DNA of 6,288 nt, taken from NCBI GenBank assembly GCA_030589605.1, contig JAUUVJ010000256.1:1-6288 (forward strand), given 5' to 3'. The notes under the pieces are model-generated. The model did not search any database and was not told the origin of the DNA. It saw only the letters and a list, made by a program, of their open reading frames with translations. Positions 1 to 4,742 of the stretch are shown here, piece by piece. Each line of letters opens with the position of its first letter. Position 1 is the stretch's first letter. Both the position numbers and the translations under genes were made by a program. The DNA is from Candidatus Hodarchaeota archaeon (lineage in GTDB: Archaea; Asgardarchaeota; Heimdallarchaeia; Hodarchaeales; Hodarchaeaceae).

Positions 1-123
1 ACTAGAAAAAAAATTATTATAAAAGGTAATTCTGGAATATTTGTTGATGTTGGAATTGTTGAACCAAATAATTCAGCGCTTTTAAATAAAAATGAATTGA
101 AAAACATACTCAAAAACTCTTAG
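1..123 (+). CDS. C-terminal fragment of an unrecognised protein (5' end outside the window)
   Basis: Frame 1 is open from the first base to a TAG at 121-123, giving the last 40 residues of a protein. The fragment is Lys/Asn/Ile-rich and contains GNSGIFVDVGIVEP, a short beta-strand-like stretch, followed by a polar, probably helical tail ending in LKNILKNS. I do not recognise the family. A SPOUT-type RNA methyltransferase often lies near rpl3 in archaea, but nothing here is diagnostic of it. It reads toward the tRNA gene. That it is coding is supported only by its protein-like composition and an open frame reaching the window edge, so a decaying gene cannot be excluded. Confidence 0.5.
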   Translation, partial: TRKKIIIKGNSGIFVDVGIVEPNNSALLNKNELKNILKNS

Positions 124-410
124 AATGTAATTTCTATTATTTTAAAATAGTATATTATTATAGGTATAAGAATCATTATATTTCAAAAAAAATGTTCTAA
201 AGAATATAAAAGAATTAACAAGAAAGGATTTAACTCCTATTTATTTTCTATCATCATTCTTTTACTTTCAATTGCAAATGAAATACCTGATGACGATTTC
301 TCACTTAAAAAAGCTTTATTTGGTTAGAATTTAGTTAATTTCAACATTGAAAAAAAATATATCATCTGTAAATAAGAAGATTAACTGCAATTTATCTCCG
401 TGTAATCGTT
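124..410. other. AT-rich intergenic stretch, no supported gene
   Basis: This stretch between the upstream gene fragment and the tRNA is very AT-rich and has no frame with a credible start and ribosome binding site. One startless plus-strand frame is open for 58 codons (151-324, TAG at 325-327). It ends in a protein-like tail (ANEIPDDDFSLKKALFG) and is in the same frame as the upstream fragment, from which stops at 121 and 148 separate it. It may be the remnant of a longer gene or chance. The last part probably holds the tRNA promoter. Confidence 0.5.
355..362 (+). promoter_or_regulatory. Candidate TATA box for the tRNA-Leu gene
   Basis: AAATATAT follows an A-run about 50 nt before the mature tRNA 5' end. 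Archaeal RNA polymerase starts roughly 25 nt downstream of the TATA box. That would give a start near 385 and a leader of about 25 nt for RNase P to remove. The surroundings are so AT-rich that this is only a best guess. Confidence 0.3.
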
Positions 411-450
411 GCGGGGGTCGCCCAGCCAGGTCAAAGGCGTCAGACTCAAG

Positions 451-480
451 ACCTAACGTGAACTTATAATAGGTCGGGAA
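451..480 (+). other. tRNA intron 1, 30 nt, at canonical position 37/38
   Basis: The anticodon stem TCAGA/TCTGA is separated by CTCAAG, 30 extra bases and A481, so the intron sits at 37/38. The precursor can pair 450-455 (GACCTA) with 470-475 (TAGGTC), closing a 14-nt loop. It can also pair CTC (445-447) with GGG (476-478). The 3' bulge is then AAA (479-481), but the 5' bulge is only A448-A449. This is a relaxed BHB, not the textbook 3-4-3 form. The exact cut could shift by one base (CTCAAG+A or CTCAA+AA) without changing the anticodon. Confidence 0.85.
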
Positions 481-511
481 ATCTGATATCGTAGGATTTC
501 GAGGGTTCAAA

Positions 512-541
512 TTTCGATGAATTCCCTTCTTCGAATGAATA
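512..541 (+). other. tRNA intron 2, 30 nt, in the T-loop (position 59/60)
   Basis: The T-arm is interrupted inside its loop. In order the sequence reads: T-stem GAGGG (501-505), TTCA (506-509), bulge AAT (510-512), TTCGA (513-517), a 13-nt loop, TCGAA (531-535), TGAA (536-539), bulge TAT (540-542) and CCCTC (543-547). This is a complete BHB motif: a 4-bp central helix TTCA/TGAA flanked by two 3-nt bulges and two 5-bp helices, all Watson-Crick. Cutting after the second base of each bulge removes 512-541 and restores the 7-nt T-loop TTCAAAT. Introns at this site are non-canonical and usually need a splicing endonuclease of broad specificity. Confidence 0.9.
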
Positions 542-560
542 TCCCTCCCCCCGCATTAAG

Positions 561-565
561 TTTTT
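561..565 (+). terminator. Oligo-T termination signal after the tRNA
   Basis: TTTTT lies six bases past the discriminator base, followed by GTTCT. Short T-runs in the non-template strand terminate archaeal RNA polymerase and are common just after tRNA genes. No hairpin is needed. Confidence 0.45.
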
Positions 566-635
566 GTTCTAAAAACCATATTTCTGATTTATCTTTGCCT
601 ATTAATACTCACTTAAGGACTTATACAATCAATTA

Positions 636-670
636 AGAAGTGATTCGTTTTTAATCAGCTTCTCTTTTTT
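636..670 (+). terminator. Hairpin plus T6 tract between the convergent tRNA and rpl2
   Basis: AGAAG-TGATT (636-645) pairs with AATCA-CTTCT (653-663), with a single bulged G658 and a 7-nt loop. TTTTTT (665-670) follows directly on the plus strand. It would stop plus-strand read-through from the tRNA just before it becomes antisense to rpl2. The RNA of the other strand forms the same stem just past the rpl2 stop, so it could also define the 3' end of the r-protein transcript, though without a good T-run on that side. Confidence 0.45.
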
Positions 671-676
671 GTTCTT

Positions 677-1420
677 CTATTTTGGAATACGACCTTTTCG
701 TGGTCCAGTTCTACGAGCTGCAATTAACCCAACTTTTCTTCCTGGAGGGGCATTTCTGGACACAGTAGTTGGTTTACCAGGACCTTGATGGGCTCCACCG
801 CCATGTGGATGACTCACTGCATTCATAGCTACTCCTCTAACAACTGGGAACGCTTTGTGTCCTTTTGCTCGCATGAATGCTCGTTTTAATCCAGCTTTTA
901 AAAAAGGACGATCTTGACGTCCACCTGCTGCGACCACTCCAATCATAGCTCGAGCATCATTATGAATGGTTTTTGTTTTCCGAGAGGGCAATTGAATTAC
1001 TGTACCTTCTTTTGATTGGCTATTAATTTGACCATGAGTACCTGATGATCGGCATAGTGTTCCTCCATCACCAGGACGCATCTCAACATTGCATATCCAC
1101 GTACTTTCAGGAATATTTCTAACTGGAACAATATTCCCCACTTGTAACAATGCTTTTTCACCCTGTTGGAGCTTTTGACCAACATAAACTCCTTCAGGCG
1201 CAGGAAGAAAACTTTCATCCCCATTATCGTATTTTATTAACATTAGAGGAAGCCCTCTTCCTCTTTCATGTACAAAGTCAATTATTGTATATTCAATTAC
1301 TCCAGTTCGTTCATCTTCCGTAAGAGGTAAATAACGTGCTTTTCCTTTTCTTCGATGTGATAATGCACGAAATACTGGTGAGCCTCGACCTCGGCGTTGT
1401 ACTAATATTCTTTTTCCCAT
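677..1420 (-). CDS. rpl2: 50S ribosomal protein uL2 (L2)
   Basis: This is ribosomal protein uL2, a core large-subunit protein close to the peptidyl transferase centre and needed for subunit association. The product is 247 aa, normal for archaea. The N-terminus (GKRILVQRRGRGSP) is the archaeal form, and the C-terminal part carries SHPHGGGAHQGPGKPTTVSR and APPGRKVG, with the conserved His-rich loop. I start at the ATG at 1418-1420. A GGTGAT Shine-Dalgarno lies 4 nt before it, and that site overlaps the in-frame GTG at 1427-1429, which would add three residues (M-I-I) and have no binding site of its own. It follows rpl23 after 13 nt and is the last gene of the operon. In most archaea rps19 would come next, but here the strand switches to the convergent tRNA. 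Confidence 0.97.
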   Translation of the reverse strand: MGKRILVQRRGRGSPVFRALSHRRKGKARYLPLTEDERTGVIEYTIIDFVHERGRGLPLMLIKYDNGDESFLPAPEGVYVGQKLQQGEKALLQVGNIVPVRNIPESTWICNVEMRPGDGGTLCRSSGTHGQINSQSKEGTVIQLPSRKTKTIHNDARAMIGVVAAGGRQDRPFLKAGLKRAFMRAKGHKAFPVVRGVAMNAVSHPHGGGAHQGPGKPTTVSRNAPPGRKVGLIAARRTGPRKGRIPK

Positions 1421-1433
1421 TATAATCACCTGT

Positions 1434-1709
1434 TTAAATAATTCCTACTTCAGTCGCTAAATCCAAGGCACTATGTTCTGGAGATAGTTTGATGAAAGCT
1501 TTCTTTTTCCCTTGAGGAGTAATAAGAGTGTTAATTTTTACTACTTTAACTTTGTAGAGCTTTTCAAACGCATTTTTTATCTCGTGTTTAGTAGCACGAC
1601 GATCCACGATAAATATTAATGCATTTTCGTACATATTATCCATTTTGTTGAAAGCTGCTTCTGTTATTAATGGATACTTGACTATATCCTGAGGTTGTCT
1701 AAATTTCAG
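1434..1709 (-). CDS. rpl23: 50S ribosomal protein uL23 (L23), probable CTG start
   Basis: This is ribosomal protein uL23, which binds 23S rRNA at the tunnel exit and helps dock SRP and nascent-chain factors. The core motif FIVDRRATKHEIKNAFEKL and the tail INTLITPQGKKKAFIKL are diagnostic. The first ATG (1641-1643) would lose the conserved N-terminus DIVKYPLITEAAF, which is encoded in frame upstream. That extension has no ATG, GTG or TTG before the stop at 1722-1724. A GAGGTGA Shine-Dalgarno (1717-1723) lies 7 nt before an in-frame CTG (1707-1709), giving 91 aa against about 86 usual. An ATT at 1713-1715 is too close to the site. An out-of-frame ATG at 1736-1738 could be joined only by a frameshift or a sequencing error. 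Identity is certain; the start is not. Confidence 0.9.
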   Translation of the reverse strand: MKFRQPQDIVKYPLITEAAFNKMDNMYENALIFIVDRRATKHEIKNAFEKLYKVKVVKINTLITPQGKKKAFIKLSPEHSALDLATEVGII

Positions 1710-1716
1710 TTCAATT

Positions 1717-1723
1717 TCACCTC
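1717..1723 (-). promoter_or_regulatory. Shine-Dalgarno GAGGTGA deciding the rpl23 start
   Basis: On the minus strand GAGGTGA matches the archaeal anti-Shine-Dalgarno closely and lies 7 nt before the in-frame CTG at 1707-1709. No standard start codon lies at a workable distance in the L23 frame. The site therefore supports initiation at CTG rather than at the internal ATG 75 nt downstream. Confidence 0.6.
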
Positions 1724-1759
1724 ACTATTAGAATTCATATTCAATTATTTATTATAATA

Positions 1760-2542
1760 TTATTCTCGCAAATACTCAATTGCGGATTTAGTCCAAATTG
1801 TTAGGCGTCCTGCATGTGTTCCAGGAGCTAGATGCTCTGTATTTAGCTGATCCACTAATATTATATCAACACCAGGTAAATTTTTTGCTGCGTTTCTTAT
1901 GCCTTCATCATGTCCAATTACTACCAATACTGATTTCCCTGTTTTATATTTTCTCCCACGCATCTTCCCTTTTCCTGATCGGACTTGGGAATTACGTCTT
2001 TTGGCTTTGGCTAAATCATAAGATAAACCTAGGTTTTTGAAAGTAGATTCCACTTCCTGAGTTTTCTTCAATGATTCTAGATCATCACTTACTATTAGAG
2101 GTAGGAATTGAACATCTTCTATGATATGACCCCGTGATTCTACAAGTATTACGTTTCCAGTTGTAGCAATGGCAGATTTCCTTGCTAATTGTTTTTCTTT
2201 TCTATTTACTTTCTCTTGGAAATTTTGTTGCCCATCTGGAGGATGTGTTCGTCGACCTCCAACTGTAAATGGAATAAAGGCACCTCGACTTGCAGAATGT
2301 GTTCGTGAACCTTTAACTCTTGGAATTCGTGCAGCTCCTCGACCTGTTCCCCAGCTTTCTGCTGTTGTTTTTTTTCCAGCTCTTGGATCAACACCATAAG
2401 GAATCTGTCGATTTCTTCTGCTAGCTAATACGGTGCGTTTGATAACATCAGGACGAAACAAAGCTGCAAAAATTGAACCAACATCAATTTTCTTGATTTC
2501 CTTTCCTTTTAAATTATAAATTGGAATTTTAGAGGCACTCAT
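1760..2542 (-). CDS. rpl4: 50S ribosomal protein uL4 (L4)
   Basis: This is ribosomal protein uL4, whose extended loop lines the peptide exit tunnel. The product is 260 aa, the usual archaeal size. Near the N-terminus is the fold-starting region with PDVIKRTVLASRRNRQIPYG (about residues 32-51). The conserved tunnel loop follows, with AESWGTGRGAARIPRVKGSR and GGRRTHPP (about residues 61-102). The C-terminal domain has KTGKSVLVVIGHDEGIRNAAKNLPGVD, interrupted nowhere by stops. The ATG at 2540-2542 is preceded by GGCGAT (2548-2553), 5 nt away. It starts 20 nt after the rpl3 stop and ends 50 nt before the proposed rpl23 start, so it is co-transcribed. Confidence 0.97.
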   Translation of the reverse strand: MSASKIPIYNLKGKEIKKIDVGSIFAALFRPDVIKRTVLASRRNRQIPYGVDPRAGKKTTAESWGTGRGAARIPRVKGSRTHSASRGAFIPFTVGGRRTHPPDGQQNFQEKVNRKEKQLARKSAIATTGNVILVESRGHIIEDVQFLPLIVSDDLESLKKTQEVESTFKNLGLSYDLAKAKRRNSQVRSGKGKMRGRKYKTGKSVLVVIGHDEGIRNAAKNLPGVDIILVDQLNTEHLAPGTHAGRLTIWTKSAIEYLRE

Positions 2543-2562
2543 TTTTTATCGCCAAATAATCA

Positions 2563-3561
2563 TTAATTTTTTGCAGAGGTACTGATATAAGTTATCTGTA
2601 TATCCTCTATGTCTGTAGGTTTCGATCTAATTGGATCTCTCAATCTAACAAGGCGTTTCACAGATCCAGGGAGACTACCACGGAGTAAACAGTGTCTTCC
2701 AACCTTCCCATACCGTTTAAACCCATTAACAGGAGTAACTTCATCACCATCGTCTCCTATTTTTAGAATCATTTTATTATGCTCAGTTCGGGCAAAATAT
2801 CCAAGTTGACCAGCTCGAGGAACTGTCCACATAACCCTTGCTGGATGCCATGGCCCTATACATCCAACAACTCTCCTTCCTTTCCGAGTTTTTCTTGGAA
2901 GAATTTTTATACCATGTCTTTTCACAGGTCCAGCAAATCCTTTGCCTTTAGTAGTTGATGTAACATCCACAAGATCAGTTGGTTTATAAACGGCGTCAAG
3001 ATTGATTTGTTTTCCAAGTTGTTTAAGAGCATAGTCCAACGCTTCTGGGATTGACCCTCCTACTTTGATTTCTAAGATATCAGGAGATTTCTGCGATAAA
3101 CCCGCTTCTTTTGGCAAAGTGTGAACCAAAACACGAATTTCTTTCACTTCAGCGATTATTTTTCGAACATCAGCGATTTTTTGATCCTGATCTTGATCTT
3201 CTTTTGGTAATTTGATTCTTCGGCTTAGATCTTTCGAAGTATTCTTTCCCCAAATCTGGGTTAAAACTCGTCTTGTTTTAGTTATAGAATCATTGATATA
3301 AACACGAAATGCAAATACAATTATTGGGGGAGTTTCTATAATAGTAACAGGTATAAATTGTTCCTGTTTGTAAAACGGAGAACTTTTATCGGTGTTTACC
3401 ATGCTAATATGTGTCATTCCAGCCTTATATCCAGCATAACCCAAGAGTCTAGGTTCTGGTGAGTTAGGCCATGTTCTCCATCGCGCAGTATGTCTTCTCG
3501 CTCTTTTTCTCCGATAACCTAAAGATCCACGATGTGGGGCGTGTTTTTTACGATGACCCAA
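2563..3561 (-). CDS. rpl3: 50S ribosomal protein uL3 (L3), TTG start
   Basis: This is ribosomal protein uL3, an early assembly protein whose loops reach the peptidyl transferase centre. The product is 332 aa, full length for archaea. The N-terminus GHRKKHAPHRGSLGYRRKRA is the archaeal/eukaryotic type. The family signature appears as TTKGKGFAGPVKRHGIKILP (about residues 208-227), and the central loop as IGPWHPARVMWTVPRAGQLG (about residues 241-260). A highly charged DQDQDQ run near residue 125 lies on the surface of the archaeal-type insertion. The start codon is TTG (3559-3561). No in-frame ATG gives the conserved N-terminus, and AGGAGA (3571-3576) lies 9 nt upstream. It is the first gene of the minus-strand operon. 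Confidence 0.97.
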   Translation of the reverse strand: MGHRKKHAPHRGSLGYRRKRARRHTARWRTWPNSPEPRLLGYAGYKAGMTHISMVNTDKSSPFYKQEQFIPVTIIETPPIIVFAFRVYINDSITKTRRVLTQIWGKNTSKDLSRRIKLPKEDQDQDQKIADVRKIIAEVKEIRVLVHTLPKEAGLSQKSPDILEIKVGGSIPEALDYALKQLGKQINLDAVYKPTDLVDVTSTTKGKGFAGPVKRHGIKILPRKTRKGRRVVGCIGPWHPARVMWTVPRAGQLGYFARTEHNKMILKIGDDGDEVTPVNGFKRYGKVGRHCLLRGSLPGSVKRLVRLRDPIRSKPTDIEDIQITYISTSAKN

Positions 3562-3827
3562 ATTTTTAACTCTCCTATGTATTGTAATTATAAGATGTTA
3601 TTGTACTAAACACAGTTCTGAATAGCACAAGCGCATACCAGTCTGTACACGACAGTTATCACGTTTTTCAATAACCGATTTAAACCCTCCGTACTTTATT
3701 ATTTGAAAGCGTATTGTTTCTGTTTCATTGTTTAAAAAGTTTCCAACAAAATTAGTCTTATTAAATGGATTTATTGCAATGAATTTTTAAACTAATTAAC
3801 AAATGAAACCAGATTACTCTTTACAGT

Positions 3828-3863
3828 TTACTAACTAACTTTATCTTCACAATTAGTTAGTAA
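3828..3863. repeat. 11-bp perfect inverted repeat with 14-nt spacer
   Basis: TTACTAACTAA (3828-3838) and TTAGTTAGTAA (3853-3863) are exact reverse complements. The left arm also contains a short CTAA tandem. It lies mid-way between the divergent rpl3 and EndA-like genes, a position suited to an operator or to a structured leader in either transcript. There is no T-run beside it to suggest a terminator. Confidence 0.7.
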
Positions 3864-4030
3864 CCTCTTTATATGAAAAACCAAGCAAATATTGCTTAAT
3901 TCTTCTTAGAAACCTTTCGTTATCAGTACTCATTGAGTAATTTTGACTGAAACCCTCAATTAAGTTATCATATTAGTATCAGACTTTAATAGGGAAAAAT
4001 ACTTTTGCTAGATGTAGAACCTACAATTGT

Positions 4031-4040
4031 AAAATATAAA
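4031..4040 (+). promoter_or_regulatory. Candidate TATA box for the EndA-like/PIN-ATPase operon
   Basis: AAAATATAAA lies about 65 nt before the start codon at 4104. Transcription would begin near 4065 and give a leader of about 40 nt. The leader includes GTGGAAATGA, a weak Shine-Dalgarno-like stretch. The surrounding AT-richness limits confidence. Confidence 0.4.
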
Positions 4041-4103
4041 ACAAAATTATTAAAAAACAATTTTTCGTTCAATCACTAAGCCTTTTTGTGGAAATGACTC
4101 ATA

Positions 4104-4742
4104 ATGTCATCTGATCAAAAATCTGTTGAAGATGAAAGAGAACTGCCAATATTACATATCGATATGGAAAGTGCATCAATAATCATTACAAATCCTATTG
4201 CTCAAGAGATTTTTGAAAATGGTTACTTTGGGCAATGGACAAACGAGAATTCTCTTAAATTAGAACCAGAAGAATTACTCCTTTTATTGGATCGAGGTCG
4301 AATAGAAATACATGATACAATAAAAAAGATAAAATTGACTTCATCTAAAATTGTTTCTCATTTCTCCCGTAAAAGCAAAGGTTTTTGGAGCCGTTACTTA
4401 GTTTATAAAGACCTTAGGAATAGAGGATATGTTGTTCAGATGGGTACACAAATAACAGCTCCTTTTAGAATATACCCTAGGGGAGGAAAACCAGGTGAAG
4501 CCGTAAGCAAAACGGTAATTTTTCCGATTTCAGAGGGGGAAGACCTTGACCTTAACTTCTTAAATCAAATAGTAAATCAATCAAAAATTGATAGAAAGAA
4601 GTTATTATTGTCTGTTATAGATCGTCTTGGAGATGTTACTTACTATCAAGCCTCAGAATTAATACTCCAACCAAATGAACTTGAATATGAATATCGGGAT
4701 GAGTTGATTAATACCAAAAAACCGAATAATAGTGAAGAATAA
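4104..4742 (+). CDS. endA: EndA-family tRNA-splicing endonuclease subunit lacking the catalytic His
   Basis: This 212-aa protein is homologous to the archaeal tRNA-intron endonuclease, which cuts BHB motifs in precursor tRNAs. The N-terminal domain (about residues 12-75) has the EndA-like run LEPEELLLLLDRGRIEI. The C-terminal nuclease fold (about residues 88-185) has FWSRYLVYKDLRNRGYVV, FRIYPRGGKPGE and DRKKLLLSVIDRLGDVTYY. By alignment from memory with the Methanocaldococcus triad Tyr115/His125/Lys156, Tyr124 and Lys165 are kept, but the His position is Val134. The usual ADFR before the Tyr reads APFR. It may be a structural subunit of a heteromeric enzyme, or a weak or repurposed one. An ATG at 4094 is in another frame and stops after six codons. 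It overlaps the next gene by one base. The tRNA-Leu with two BHB introns in this window is a natural substrate. Confidence 0.88.
   Translation: MSSDQKSVEDERELPILHIDMESASIIITNPIAQEIFENGYFGQWTNENSLKLEPEELLLLLDRGRIEIHDTIKKIKLTSSKIVSHFSRKSKGFWSRYLVYKDLRNRGYVVQMGTQITAPFRIYPRGGKPGEAVSKTVIFPISEGEDLDLNFLNQIVNQSKIDRKKLLLSVIDRLGDVTYYQASELILQPNELEYEYRDELINTKKPNNSEE

Larger units (their letters stand above)
411..555 (+). tRNA. tRNA-Leu(CAA) with two BHB introns (anticodon loop and T-loop)
   Basis: This is a class II tRNA that decodes UUG. The parts are: acceptor GCGGGGG (411-417) with CCCCCGC (548-554), discriminator A555, and no encoded CCA; D-stem GCC (420-422) with GGC (436-438), with GG in the D-loop at 429-430; anticodon stem TCAGA (440-444) with TCTGA (482-486); loop CTCAAG plus A481, giving anticodon CAA at 447-449; a 14-nt variable arm (487-500) with an ATC/GAT stem; and T-stem GAGGG (501-505) with CCCTC (543-547). 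The gene only folds if 451-480 and 512-541 are removed. The exons 411-450, 481-511 and 542-555 then give 85 nt and the normal T-loop TTCAAAT. The discriminator A, the long variable arm and the GCGGGGG acceptor fit archaeal tRNA-Leu. An ordinary tRNA scanner that ignores T-loop introns would miss or misread this gene. Confidence 0.93.
3562..4103. other. Divergent intergenic region between rpl3 and the EndA-like gene
   Basis: About 540 bp holds the promoters of both divergent operons but no convincing gene. It contains the rpl3 Shine-Dalgarno (3571-3576), an 11-bp inverted repeat (3828-3863) and a TATA-like element for the plus-strand operon (4031-4040). For rpl3, minus-strand TTTAAAT near 3678-3684 and TTATAAT near 3586-3593 are possible TATA boxes; the second would leave almost no leader. 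The patch 3605-3690 is less AT-rich than its surroundings. A minus-strand frame is open for 62 codons (3601-3786) but has no start codon until nearly its end. Confidence 0.6.

Noticed and set aside
240..330. TGATGA-like and CTGA-like motifs suggesting a C/D box guide RNA
   Set aside because: The motifs are not spaced as a C-D'-C'-D set on either strand and are expected by chance in this composition.
997..1224. Minus-strand open frame of 75 codons inside rpl2
   Set aside because: It overlaps rpl2 in another frame, while the rpl2 frame carries unmistakable uL2 motifs across the same bases.
1421..1429. GTG at 1427-1429 as the rpl2 start
   Set aside because: It overlaps the GGTGAT Shine-Dalgarno that serves the ATG at 1418-1420. 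The archaeal uL2 N-terminus begins with the Met of that ATG.
1798..2040. Plus-strand open frame of 80 codons
   Set aside because: It lies wholly inside rpl4 on the opposite strand, has no ribosome binding site and no recognisable motif. It is a shadow of the conserved gene.
2169..2399. Plus-strand open frame of 76 codons
   Set aside because: It is antisense to the most conserved loop of uL4. Its Arg/Pro-rich composition mirrors that gene.
3618..3683. Minus-strand TTG frame of 21 codons (MKNVITVVYR...) after a GGAGGG, as a possible leader peptide for rpl3
   Set aside because: The spacing from GGAGGG to TTG is longer than usual, and leader-peptide control of archaeal r-protein operons is not an established mechanism.
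3853..3933. Minus-strand ATG frame of 26 codons starting MSTDNERFLRRIKQ
   Set aside because: It reads like protein but is very short, has no ribosome binding site at a workable distance and ends inside the inverted repeat. Chance is the simpler explanation.
4094..4111. ATG at 4094 as an earlier start for the EndA-like gene
   Set aside because: It is out of frame and reaches TGA after six codons.
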